Positions 8,691-16,940 of a stretch of DNA of 28,853 nt are shown here, piece by piece. Within the stretch, counting starts at the first letter, position 1. Each line of letters begins with the position of its first letter. This DNA comes from an uncultured Bacteroidales bacterium (GTDB taxonomy: Bacteria > Bacteroidota > Bacteroidia > Bacteroidales > Bacteroidaceae), in NCBI GenBank assembly GCA_937914945.1, contig CALGJF010000013.1, positions 1 through 28,853 on the forward strand, given 5' to 3'. Made by a program: the position numbers and the translations under genes. A model generated the notes under the pieces. That model did no database searches and had not been told where the DNA came from. It worked only from the letters and a program-made list of their open reading frames with translations.

Positions 8691-9335
8691 TTATTTGTTT
8701 TTCTGTATAAAGTCTTCAATTTTCTCTCGTCCTTTGGCGGTGGCAATACCTCGCAGGTAGAACAGAATGAGCAGGCGTCCCAAATCCTCGGGCTTGTAGC
8801 GGCTCAATGTGCTGTTTTCGGGCTGCTTGTTCACCGTCATGATAAGCTCTAAATCTCGTCGCAGGATGAATGCTAATATCTCAAAGTCGGCATCACTGCG
8901 AAAGAGTCCTTGTTTGCGCCCCTCTTCCATCCATGCCAAAAAGCGTTTGTTGTTTCTTTTTTCGCGTGCTTTGCGGCGGTTCAAGACTTCGGGGTATCGT
9001 TCAAGGTCGGTAAAAAACAGTCGGTTGGTGCTGCGTAGCAGATTGAAATAGTGTTCGTAAAGCTTTAAGATAATGTCGAGAATGTCGTTTGAACTGCGAA
9101 TGATTTTTCTTGCCTCGGCCACGGTCTGTTTCTGGCTATATTTTAATGTCTCTATTATGAGATTTTCTTTATCGGTGAAAATCTCGTAAATAGTACGTTT
9201 TGATACAGAAATCAGAGAGGCAATGTCGTCCATTTTTACCTCTCTTATTCCCTGTTTGCGAAACAGATTGAGCGCAGCAATAATTATCTTATGCTTTGTC
9301 TCTTTTTTACTATTTTCTTCCTTGCTGTTTTTCAC
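8691..9335 (-). CDS. TetR-family transcriptional regulator, probable repressor of the efflux operon
   Basis: It is a 214-residue protein with an N-terminal helix-turn-helix (about residues 17-62; IIIAALNLFRKQG, then MDDIASLISVSKRTIYEIFT), which fits TetR_N closely. A divergent all-helical ligand-binding domain follows. The frame extends upstream to 9449, but that part would cross the promoter and operator, so the GTG at 9335 is chosen. The start then almost coincides with the predicted transcription start, implying a leaderless or near-leaderless mRNA. It is the first gene of the tetR-tolC-adaptor-RND-PII unit, and a perfect inverted repeat in its promoter suggests autorepression relieved by a pump substrate. 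The inducer is unknown. Confidence 0.85.
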   Translation of the reverse strand: MKNSKEENSKKETKHKIIIAALNLFRKQGIREVKMDDIASLISVSKRTIYEIFTDKENLIIETLKYSQKQTVAEARKIIRSSNDILDIILKLYEHYFNLLRSTNRLFFTDLERYPEVLNRRKAREKRNNKRFLAWMEEGRKQGLFRSDADFEILAFILRRDLELIMTVNKQPENSTLSRYKPEDLGRLLILFYLRGIATAKGREKIEDFIQKNK

Positions 9336-9339
9336 TTTG

Positions 9340-9370
9340 CAAAGATACGCAGAAAACTTTTTATGGCAAA
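9340..9370 (-). promoter_or_regulatory. Bacteroidetes-type promoter of the efflux operon
   Basis: On the minus strand, TATCTTTG (9347 to 9340) matches the -7 box exactly. A TTG (9369 to 9367, within a T-run) lies 19 bases upstream, the expected -33 spacing. Transcription should begin around 9333-9336, right at the GTG start of the TetR gene. Confidence 0.75.
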
Positions 9371-9380
9371 AAAGTTTTCT
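9351..9380. promoter_or_regulatory. Probable TetR operator: perfect 12-6-12 inverted repeat
   Basis: AGAAAACTTTTT (9351-9362) and AAAAAGTTTTCT (9369-9380) are perfect inverted copies around a 6-base spacer. The repeat covers the -33 element and the spacer up to the -7 box of the efflux-operon promoter, so a dimer bound here would exclude RNA polymerase. Binding by the adjacent TetR protein is inferred from position. Confidence 0.65.
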
Positions 9381-9436
9381 ATTGAAATCTTGGCAAAATA
9401 TTCCTTTATTAAGGTTTTTTAGTTTTTGTGCTAATG

Positions 9437-9470
9437 AAAAGGCACGCATACTGTTTGATGCGTGCCTTTT
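9437..9470 (-). terminator. Hairpin terminator after the secA operon
   Basis: The 13-base arms AAAAGGCACGCAT (9437-9449) and ATGCGTGCCTTTT (9458-9470) flank an 8-base loop. On the minus strand the stem ends in TTTT, followed by CATTAG. It lies 21 bases after the stop of the 9491-9925 gene and insulates the secA unit from the efflux promoter. The A/T symmetry makes it potentially bidirectional. Confidence 0.8.
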
Positions 9471-9490
9471 TGCTGTGTCAGTGGATATTG

Positions 9491-9925
9491 TCAGTCTTCC
9501 AACAGATGTTTCAAGAAGTCGTTCATCTCCTCGTCGAATCCTTTTAGAAGGTCCTCACTCAAAATGAGCGTATCGTCGTCTATATACAGGAGGTCCACAA
9601 TGGCCTCCTTCTCTTCATCGACAAGTACAAAGGAGTATGGTTTGACAATGTTTATGCTGTCAAACACTCCCTCTTCCTGCATTTTGGAAAGTTCGCCACG
9701 CAGCACCTTTTCAAACAGTTTCTCGTCGTTGGAGTTTTCCCATTCTTTAATATGTACGCGCGCGAGTGGTTTGTCATCATCGTTGTAGATGGTGAGGTCG
9801 CCGTTCTCTCCGTTCACAAAGATGTGAAAATCGGTTACCGTTGTCTCCTCTGCTGTTATAAAGTTCTTTGCCATCTCCTTGATGGCATTCTTGAGGCTCT
9901 CTTGTGTTTGTGTGCTTAGTGGCAT
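9491..9925 (-). CDS. Small acidic protein of unknown function encoded with secA
   Basis: It is a 144-residue protein with no signal peptide, membrane segment or cysteine cluster, and it is markedly acidic (many D/E; the end reads LLKGFDEEMNDFLKHLLED). It appears to be an alpha/beta fold: an N-terminal helix (about 5-25), alternating strands (FHIFVN, LTIYND, LARVHI, YSFVLVD, IVDLLYIDD) and a C-terminal helix. I do not recognise a named family. It starts 12 bases after the secA stop and ends before a terminator, so it should be made together with SecA in the cytoplasm. A role in secretion is possible from context only. Confidence 0.75.
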   Translation of the reverse strand: MPLSTQTQESLKNAIKEMAKNFITAEETTVTDFHIFVNGENGDLTIYNDDDKPLARVHIKEWENSNDEKLFEKVLRGELSKMQEEGVFDSINIVKPYSFVLVDEEKEAIVDLLYIDDDTLILSEDLLKGFDEEMNDFLKHLLED

Positions 9926-9937
9926 GGCTATAACTTT

Positions 9938-12900
9938 TTATAGGTTCTTTCCGTGGCAGTGTTTGAATTTCTTTCCGCTACCGCAGGGGCATGGGTCGTT
10001 GCGTCCCACAGTCTTTTCGGCTCTTATAGGGGTGCGCTGCTCGGCACGGGTGTCGTGCTGTGCGGCAGCCTGCTGGTTGGCGTCGTTCAAATCTACCTTC
10101 GTTTCGTTGTATTTGGGCTTCTGTTTGCTACGCTGAGGGTCGGGGGCTACCTTTACATCCTGACGCTCCTGAACAGGTATCTGTCCGCGCAACAGAATGG
10201 ATGCGGTTTGATCGTTTATCTTGTTTACCATTTTGTCGAACAGTGTAACCGACTCCAATTTGAAGATTAGCAGCGGGTCTTTCTGCTCGTAGCTGGCATT
10301 CTGCACCGAGTGTTTTAGCTCGTCGAGGTCGCGCAAGTTCTCTTTCCATGCATTGTCAATGGTGTGCAGCAGAATTGCCTTCTCAAAGCATTTGATAACC
10401 TCTTTGCCCTTTGTCTCGTATGCGGCAGCAAGGGGCACGGGTATCTGATATACGTGGCGACCGTCGGTAATGGGTACATAGATGTGCTTGTCGCGCATCT
10501 GCTCGTTGTTTTTATAAATGTACTCAATGTAGGGGTATGCAACCTGTGCCATGCGTTCGGTCTTTTGTTTGAAGTTGTTCATGACAGCCTCGAAACACTT
10601 CTCTGCGGCCTCCTCGGTATCTGTTTTGCGGTACTCCTCTTCGCCGGCGAAGGGTATTTCGGTTGCAAGCACGCGCAGGAACTCCATTTTGGCATCCTCG
10701 TAGTCGCAATTTTCAACAATGTTATAGCAGCGGTCCCATACGATATTTACAATATCCATACCTATACGTTCTCCTATGAGGGCATGGCGGCGTTTTGTAT
10801 ATATAACGGTACGTTGTTTGTTCATTACGTCGTCATACTCCAACAGGCGTTTGCGGATGCCGAAGTTATTCTCTTCCACCTTCTTTTGCGCACGCTCTAT
10901 TGATTTTGAAATCATGGGGTGCTCAATCATGTCGCCATCTTTGAAACCGATGAATTTGCTGTCGAGAATCTTTGATATGCGTTCCGAACCGAAAAGACGC
11001 ATGAGGTTGTCCTCCAACGATACAAAGAATACCGAAGAACCGGGGTCGCCTTGACGGCCCGCACGTCCGCGCAACTGGCGGTCAACACGGCGCGACTCGT
11101 GGCGCTCGGTACCGATGATGGCAAGACCGCCGGCATCGCGCACCTCCTTGCTCAGCTTGATGTCGGTACCACGGCCTGCCATGTTGGTGGCAATGGTTAC
11201 CGTGCCCGAAAGACCGGCTTTTGCAACAATATCGGCCTCTTTCTGGTGTAATTTGGCATTGAGCACATTGTGTGCAATACCACGCATTTTGAGCATGCGA
11301 CTCAGCATTTCCGAAATTTCAACCGATGTGGTACCTACAAGCACGGGACGGCCCTGCTGCACAAGGCTCTCTATCTCCTCTATCACCGCTTTGTATTTTT
11401 CGCGTTTTGTCTTGTAAACGCGGTCGTTCATGTCCTTGCGGGCAATGGGGCGGTTGGTGGGGATAACAACCACATCGAGCTTGTAGATATCCCAAAACTC
11501 GCCGGCCTCCGTTTCGGCAGTACCTGTCATACCTGCAAGTTTGTGATACATGCGGAAGTAGTTTTGCAATGTAATTGTGGCAAATGTCTGCGATGCTGCC
11601 TCCACTTTTACACGCTCTTTTGCCTCAATGGCCTGGTGCAAACCGTCGGAGTAGCGGCGGCCCTCCATTATACGGCCTGTCTGTTCATCTACAATCTTTA
11701 CCTGGCCATCCTCGGTAACCACATATTCAACATCGCGGTCGAACATGGTGTATGCCTTCAACAGCTGGTTTATTGTATGTATGCGCTCCGACTTTACTGC
11801 GTAATTCGTGAGCATCTCGTCCTTCTTTGCGGCCTTCTCTTCGTTGCTCAGTGTGGTGTCGTTTTCAAGTTCGGCCATTTCCGAGGCGATGTCGGGCAAT
11901 ATAAAGAGTGTTTGGTCCTTTGCGTTACCTGTGATAAGTTCTATACCCTTGTCGGTGAGCTCCACGCTGTTGTTCTTCTCGTCTATCACAAAATAGAGGG
12001 GCTCGGTGGCTTCGGGCATACGCTTGTTGTTCTGCTCAATGTAGTATTCCTCGGTTTTCAGCAAGCCGGTTTTCACACCGGGTTCGCTGAGGAGTTTTAT
12101 GAGGGGCTTGTTCTTGGGCAAAGCCTTGTGGCTGCGGAAGAGCGACAGGTATCCGGCGGTAACCTCGTCTTTGTTTTCCGAGTATATGAGCTTGCGGGCA
12201 TCGGCAAGGTATTGTGTGGCAAGTTTTTTCTGCGCATCAACCAGGCGTTCCACCAGCGGGCGGTACTCCTCAAATAGTTGATCCTCGCCGCGGGGCACGG
12301 GACCCGAAATGATGAGCGGTGTACGGGCATCGTCGATAAGCACGGAATCGACCTCATCCACAATGGCATAATTATGTACGCGCTGAACAAGGTCGGCCGG
12401 TTGTGTGGCCATGTTGTCGCGCAGATAGTCGAAACCGAATTCGTTGTTGGTACCGAATGTGATATCGGCAAGGTAGGCATTGCGGCGCGCATCGGAGTTG
12501 GGCTGGTGCTTGTCGATGCAATCCACGCTCAAACCATGGAACATGTATAGCGGTCCCATCCACTCTGAGTCGCGCTTTGCGAGGTAGTCGTTCACAGTTA
12601 CCACATGTACGCCGTTGCCTGTGAGGGCATTAAGGAATACAGGCAGGGTAGCTACAAGTGTTTTACCCTCACCTGTTGCCATCTCGGCTATACGTCCCTT
12701 GTGCAGTACCACACCGCCAAACAGCTGCACATCGTAGTGTACCATGTTCCACACGGTGTCGTTGCCGCCTGCTGTCCAATGATTCCTGTAAATGGCTTTG
12801 TCGCCTTCAATAGTTACAAAATCGTATTTAGCAGCGAGGTTGCGGTCGAAATCGGTTGCTGTAACCTCAATGGTCTCGTTCTCTGTGAAACGGCGTGCGG

Positions 12901-13249
12901 TGTCCTTTACAATGGCAAATGCCTCGGGCAGAGCCTCGTCGAGTGCCTTGTCGAGCTTTTCCAGAACCTCTTTCTCCAATTTGTCTATCTGATTGAAGAT
13001 GCTCTCGCGCTTTTCGAGTTCGGTATCCTCAATACTTGCTTTCAGTTCGGCAATCTTTTTGCGTTCCGCTGTTACCGTGCCTTGAATTTTCTCTTTCAAT
13101 GCTGTGGTTGCAGCGCGCAGTTCATCGTTGCTCAATGCGTTTATGGCGGGGTAGGCCGCGTTTATCTTCTCCACCCAGGGGGCTATTTCTCGTCTGTCTC
13201 GGCTTGCTTTATTGCCGAATAGTTTACTTATAAATTCGTTAAATCCCAT
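9938..13249 (-). CDS. secA: SecA, preprotein translocase ATPase
   Basis: At 1103 residues it has the length I expect for Bacteroidetes SecA, longer than the roughly 900-residue E. coli form. The first nucleotide-binding domain carries Walker A TGEGKTLVATLP (K196), FGFDYLRDN and the DEVD box. The pre-protein cross-linking region and second ATPase domain follow, with GMTGTAETE, GRGTDI and GRAGRQGDPGSS. The C-terminal SEC-C zinc motif is intact (C1087, C1089, C1098, H1099). It drives export of unfolded proteins through SecYEG. The region between residues 50 and 110 holds a Lys/Glu-rich helical stretch absent from short SecAs. It leads a two-gene unit with the acidic protein at 9491-9925. Confidence 0.97.
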   Translation of the reverse strand: MGFNEFISKLFGNKASRDRREIAPWVEKINAAYPAINALSNDELRAATTALKEKIQGTVTAERKKIAELKASIEDTELEKRESIFNQIDKLEKEVLEKLDKALDEALPEAFAIVKDTARRFTENETIEVTATDFDRNLAAKYDFVTIEGDKAIYRNHWTAGGNDTVWNMVHYDVQLFGGVVLHKGRIAEMATGEGKTLVATLPVFLNALTGNGVHVVTVNDYLAKRDSEWMGPLYMFHGLSVDCIDKHQPNSDARRNAYLADITFGTNNEFGFDYLRDNMATQPADLVQRVHNYAIVDEVDSVLIDDARTPLIISGPVPRGEDQLFEEYRPLVERLVDAQKKLATQYLADARKLIYSENKDEVTAGYLSLFRSHKALPKNKPLIKLLSEPGVKTGLLKTEEYYIEQNNKRMPEATEPLYFVIDEKNNSVELTDKGIELITGNAKDQTLFILPDIASEMAELENDTTLSNEEKAAKKDEMLTNYAVKSERIHTINQLLKAYTMFDRDVEYVVTEDGQVKIVDEQTGRIMEGRRYSDGLHQAIEAKERVKVEAASQTFATITLQNYFRMYHKLAGMTGTAETEAGEFWDIYKLDVVVIPTNRPIARKDMNDRVYKTKREKYKAVIEEIESLVQQGRPVLVGTTSVEISEMLSRMLKMRGIAHNVLNAKLHQKEADIVAKAGLSGTVTIATNMAGRGTDIKLSKEVRDAGGLAIIGTERHESRRVDRQLRGRAGRQGDPGSSVFFVSLEDNLMRLFGSERISKILDSKFIGFKDGDMIEHPMISKSIERAQKKVEENNFGIRKRLLEYDDVMNKQRTVIYTKRRHALIGERIGMDIVNIVWDRCYNIVENCDYEDAKMEFLRVLATEIPFAGEEEYRKTDTEEAAEKCFEAVMNNFKQKTERMAQVAYPYIEYIYKNNEQMRDKHIYVPITDGRHVYQIPVPLAAAYETKGKEVIKCFEKAILLHTIDNAWKENLRDLDELKHSVQNASYEQKDPLLIFKLESVTLFDKMVNKINDQTASILLRGQIPVQERQDVKVAPDPQRSKQKPKYNETKVDLNDANQQAAAQHDTRAEQRTPIRAEKTVGRNDPCPCGSGKKFKHCHGKNL

Positions 13250-13307
13250 ATATAATTTTTCTGTTTTTTTAGTTGGCGGGCAGGAACCCTTGTCTCAAAA
13301 GTATCTG

Positions 13308-13315
13308 CAAAGATA
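13308..13315 (-). promoter_or_regulatory. -7 box of the secA promoter
   Basis: The minus-strand sequence TATCTTTG (13315 to 13308), followed by C, matches the Bacteroidetes -7 box exactly. The upstream 19-21 base position is AT-rich without a TTG. The leader to the secA start at 13249 would be about 55 bases. Confidence 0.55.
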
Positions 13316-13432
13316 ATAATATAATTATAATTTAATAATATTGCGGGTGAAATGTTTCGGTAAAAACCACTTCCCGAACAATATACTACAAAAAGCGTGC
13401 CAAACTTCGGTTTTTACAAATATGTCGCATAA

Positions 13433-13465
13433 TTTTGCGGCGAAACGGCTTTTTGCTTATCTTCG
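13433..13465 (+). promoter_or_regulatory. Promoter of the GH110 gene
   Basis: TTTTG (13433-13437) and TATCTTCG (13458-13465; one mismatch to TAnnTTTG) are separated by 20 bases, the expected Bacteroidetes spacing. The predicted leader is short, about 17 bases, before the ATG at 13488. Confidence 0.55.
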
Positions 13466-13487
13466 CGTAAATTATAATGAATAAAAT

Positions 13488-15299
13488 ATGAAAAACTATC
13501 TTATGTGTGCAGTGGCACTTCTGCTTTTGGCTTCATGTGCCGTTCCCGAAAAGGTATATTATGCAAAGGATTTCGGTGCTGTGCCAAACACAGGTGCCGA
13601 TATGACTAAACAGGTGGCAGCAGCTATAGCTGCAATAAAGGCAGAGCGTTGCGGCAAGCCTGCACGATTGGTGTTTGAGGCGGGTGAATATGATTTTTAT
13701 CCCGATAGCGCCAATGTACGCGAATATTATGTATCGAACCACGACCAGGACAACCCCAAGCTGGTGGCTGTGGCTCTCGAAGGGGTGAAGAATCTTACTT
13801 TGCAGGGCGGTGCCTCCACCGAGTTTCTTATGAATGGCCGTATGTTGCCCATAGCCATGGTGGATTGCCAAAATTGCAAGCTGTCGTCAATAGTGGTGGA
13901 TACCCGTGTGCCGCAGATTACACAGGTGGAGATTATTGAAAACAAAGATGGATATATAACCTATCGTGTGGCTCCATGGGCAAGCTATAAAATAGTGGAC
14001 GGGCGCTTTGTCGTGTGTGGCAGTAATTGGGAATTCACTCCCACCGCAGGTATAGCGTTCGAGGGTGAAACCGGCCGCCTGGTATATCGTACAAGCGACA
14101 TAGGCGTGGGCGTGTATAACGTAGAGGAGGTTGAGCCGGGTGTTATACGCGCACCTTGGAACGACACACGCCTGCTCCCCGGTACACGTGTGGCAATGCG
14201 TTCTTATTACCGCCCCACGCCCGGTATTTTTATTTCAAAATGCAAGGATACCTGTCTTGAAAGTATATGGGTGCATTATGCCGAGGGTATGGGCCTTTTG
14301 GTACAGAACAGCGAGGATATCAAGCTGAATTGTTTCAATGTGGCTCCACGCGAGGGGGGCGACCGCTATTTCAGCACCCAAGCCGATGCTACCCACTTTT
14401 CGGGCTGCAAGGGATTAATTGATTCTCGTAAAGGTGTTTACAGCGGTATGATGGACGATGCTATAAATGTGCATGGAACCTATTTGCGTGTTACACAACG
14501 CCTTGCCGATAATGTGATAGTGGGTCGCTACATGCATCCGCAGGCCTATGGCTTCTATTGGGGCGGTGCGGGTGATGCGGTGCAGTTCGTGCGTTCGTCA
14601 ACAATGGAGGTGTGCGAGCCCAATGTGGTTGAGAGCATAGAACCCTATGACAGGAACGTGATTGATGGGGCAAAGGAGTTCAAGATTACATTGCGTGACA
14701 AAGTGGCAGACGACATCGCTTCTGGTGATTATGGCATTGAAAATCTCGAGTGGACACCCTCTGTTACATTCTGCGACAACACCATTCGCAACAACCGCGC
14801 GCGTGGCGCGCTGTTCAGCACTCCGAAGGATGTGTTGGTTGAGAATAATCTCTTCGATCACACATCGGGCACTGCAATATTGCTATGCGGCGATTGCAAT
14901 GGCTGGTTTGAAACAGGCGCTTGTCGCAACGTGGTGATACGCAACAACCGTTTTATCAACGCTCTCACCAATATGTTCCAATTTACAGATGGAATAATCT
15001 CGATATATCCCGAAATTCCTAATTTGCAGGCGCAGAAGAAGTATTTCCATGGTGGCAATGGTACAGGTGTCGTAATAGAGGATAACGTATTTGAAACATT
15101 CGATGCTCCTATTGTCTATGCAAAATCGCTCGACGGCTTGCTGTTCCGTGGCAATAAGATAATTCAGAACAATGATTACGAGCCCTTCCATTGGAATCGC
15201 CACCGTTTCCTGCTCGACAGAGTGGTGAATGTTACCATAGAAGATAACGAATTCTCGGCAGGCTTCGATGAAGAAAAGGATATAAAACACCGTTTTTGA
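13488..15299 (+). CDS. GH110 family lipoprotein, probable alpha-1,3-galactosidase (GlaA/GlaB type)
   Basis: It is a 603-residue protein with a clear lipoprotein signal (lipobox LASC, C17). The body is a right-handed parallel beta-helix, seen as repeated short strands with Asn/Asp turns (FCDNTIRNNRARGALFST, VIRNNRFINALTN, VIEDNVFETFDAP). The GH110 core is present: TQADATHFSGC with D300 and GMMDDAINVHGTYL with D323-D324. The 23-residue spacing matches that of the catalytic Asp residues I recall for characterised GH110 enzymes. The family releases terminal alpha-1,3-galactose from blood-group-B or linear alpha-Gal glycans. Subfamily A versus B cannot be decided here. It is probably anchored at the outer membrane or in the periplasm. 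No SusC/SusD pair or other glycosidase lies nearby. The next gene begins 6 bases downstream and may be co-transcribed. Confidence 0.85.
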   Translation: MKNYLMCAVALLLLASCAVPEKVYYAKDFGAVPNTGADMTKQVAAAIAAIKAERCGKPARLVFEAGEYDFYPDSANVREYYVSNHDQDNPKLVAVALEGVKNLTLQGGASTEFLMNGRMLPIAMVDCQNCKLSSIVVDTRVPQITQVEIIENKDGYITYRVAPWASYKIVDGRFVVCGSNWEFTPTAGIAFEGETGRLVYRTSDIGVGVYNVEEVEPGVIRAPWNDTRLLPGTRVAMRSYYRPTPGIFISKCKDTCLESIWVHYAEGMGLLVQNSEDIKLNCFNVAPREGGDRYFSTQADATHFSGCKGLIDSRKGVYSGMMDDAINVHGTYLRVTQRLADNVIVGRYMHPQAYGFYWGGAGDAVQFVRSSTMEVCEPNVVESIEPYDRNVIDGAKEFKITLRDKVADDIASGDYGIENLEWTPSVTFCDNTIRNNRARGALFSTPKDVLVENNLFDHTSGTAILLCGDCNGWFETGACRNVVIRNNRFINALTNMFQFTDGIISIYPEIPNLQAQKKYFHGGNGTGVVIEDNVFETFDAPIVYAKSLDGLLFRGNKIIQNNDYEPFHWNRHRFLLDRVVNVTIEDNEFSAGFDEEKDIKHRF

Positions 15300-15305
15300 T
15301 TCAGA

Positions 15306-16940
15306 ATGTTCCATTGTTTCAACAAGGATATATCGTCGGTCCCAATACCCACGAATTTCAATAACCCGTTTCATTACAGCCCACACACGCTCTGTGTGTG
15401 GGCTGCCGATGAATTGCGTGCCATGCTGCAAGGTAATGAGCTATGGGCCGCCGATGCTGCGAAAGGTAAGATGCTGGGGGTTCTTGTAGTGCGCAACAGT
15501 ACAGGCGAGATTGGGTATCTTGCGGGCTTCTCGGGGTTGCTGTGCGGTAGCAACAGGCAGCCGGGTTTTGTGCCGCCGGTATTTGATTTCCTTGCTCCCG
15601 ATGGCTGTTTCAAGCTTGAGGAGGCGCGGATAACCGATATAAATCACCGTATTGCGGCAATAGAGCGCAGCACCGATTATGCTGCAGCCGCTGCTGCCGT
15701 GGAGCATGCGAAGCACAGTGCGCAGGAGGCTGTGGCTGCGTACAAACGACAATGTGCAGCCAATAAAATAGCGCGCGACGAGAAACGTACATCCGCTGCA
15801 GCTACGGAGACCGAGCTTGCGGCGCTTGTGCGTCAGAGCCAATTTGAGAAGGCCGAACTGAAAAGAATCACCCGCAAATACAACGAACGGATAGATGAGG
15901 CTCGTGCCGTTTTACAGCTGTTCACACGGCAGATAGCACAGCTTGCCACCGAACGTAAGCAACGCTCTGCGGCTTTGCAGGAGTGGTTGTTCCGGCAATT
16001 CAAAATGTTGAACGGGCGTGGCGAGGAGAAAACTTTGCTGGAAATTTTTGCCGCCTACAATGGTACCTTGCCTCCGGCGGGAGCAGGGGAGTGTGCCGCC
16101 CCCAAAATGTTGCAATATGCGTATGAGAATAATATGCAGCCGATAGCCATGGCAGAATTTTGGGTGGGTGCGTCGCCTGTGGGCGAGGTGCGTCGCGATG
16201 GTTGTTTCTATCCTTCGTGCAAAAGTAAATGTTACCCCATATTGTCCTTCATGCTGCAAGGCATTGATGTAGAGGAGTCGGCATTGGAACGTGGCGGCGA
16301 TAATCTTTCGGAAATTAAGGTGGTGTATGAGGATTGCTCGCTTATAGTGGTGGATAAACCGCATGGAGTACTATCGGTACCCGGTATAGTGGGTGGTTGC
16401 AGCGTACAGGATTGGTTGCGCGCTACATATAGCAGTAACGATATTTTCGTAGTGCACAGGCTTGATATGGCCACATCGGGCCTTCTTGTGGCGGCACGCT
16501 CAATGGAGGTTTTCAAGGTTATGCAAGGGCTTTTTGCAGGGCGCGAGGTTGAGAAAAGATATATTGCTCTGCTCGATGGTGTGCCTTGGGAAAGTGAGGG
16601 TGAGATAAATCTGCCGCTAACAGCCGATTACGACCATCGTCCCTGTCAAAAAGTCTGTTACAAGAGTGGAAAGCCTGCAAAAACAAGATTCAAGCAGTTG
16701 CGCAAGGTGGAGTATGGCGGCAAGGAGTGTGCATTGCTCTCGCTCATACCCGTTACGGGGCGCACGCATCAGTTGCGCGTACATTGTGCGCATCATGCAG
16801 GGCTCGATGTGCCCATTGTGGGCGATTCGCTATACGGCACGGCTGCCGAGCGTCTTATGCTGCATGCTTGCTATATTGCCTTTTCTCACCCTGTGAGTGG
16901 CGACCGTGTGGAGCTCTCCTCCTCTGCTCCCTTTCAGTAA
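15306..16940 (+). CDS. RluA-family pseudouridine synthase with large N-terminal extension
   Basis: The C-terminal part (about 338-544) is an RluA-type catalytic domain: DKPHGVLSVPG, HRLDMATSGLLV with the catalytic Asp D387, KRYIALLDG, and GRTHQLRVHC near the end. It should isomerise uridine in rRNA or tRNA. The first 337 residues are not part of the minimal enzyme. A globular N-domain (about 1-115; FHYSPHTLCVWAADEL) is followed by a charged Ala/Glu/Lys/Arg coiled coil (about 120-245) and a Cys-containing segment with GECAAPK (261-267) and FYPSCKSKC (C305, C309). I recall similar long RluA relatives in some Gammaproteobacteria and Bacteroidetes. The role of the extension is unknown to me. The 3' end overlaps the convergent thiamine pyrophosphokinase gene by 7 bases. 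Confidence 0.88.
   Translation: MFHCFNKDISSVPIPTNFNNPFHYSPHTLCVWAADELRAMLQGNELWAADAAKGKMLGVLVVRNSTGEIGYLAGFSGLLCGSNRQPGFVPPVFDFLAPDGCFKLEEARITDINHRIAAIERSTDYAAAAAAVEHAKHSAQEAVAAYKRQCAANKIARDEKRTSAAATETELAALVRQSQFEKAELKRITRKYNERIDEARAVLQLFTRQIAQLATERKQRSAALQEWLFRQFKMLNGRGEEKTLLEIFAAYNGTLPPAGAGECAAPKMLQYAYENNMQPIAMAEFWVGASPVGEVRRDGCFYPSCKSKCYPILSFMLQGIDVEESALERGGDNLSEIKVVYEDCSLIVVDKPHGVLSVPGIVGGCSVQDWLRATYSSNDIFVVHRLDMATSGLLVAARSMEVFKVMQGLFAGREVEKRYIALLDGVPWESEGEINLPLTADYDHRPCQKVCYKSGKPAKTRFKQLRKVEYGGKECALLSLIPVTGRTHQLRVHCAHHAGLDVPIVGDSLYGTAAERLMLHACYIAFSHPVSGDRVELSSSAPFQ

Noticed and set aside
8678..8746. Upstream extension of the TolC-like gene to the ATG at 8746
   Set aside because: It would put 23 charged residues before a good signal peptide and overlap the regulator gene. 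The ATG at 8677 fits better.
9336..9449. Upstream extension of the TetR gene to the ATG at 9449
   Set aside because: This part contains the -33/-7 promoter and the inverted-repeat operator, so it lies mostly upstream of the transcription start.
11270..12277. 335-codon open frame on the plus strand inside secA
   Set aside because: It is exactly antisense to the conserved core of secA. Its product is a Cys/Val/Leu-rich mirror with no recognisable motif, as expected from reverse reading of a constrained gene.
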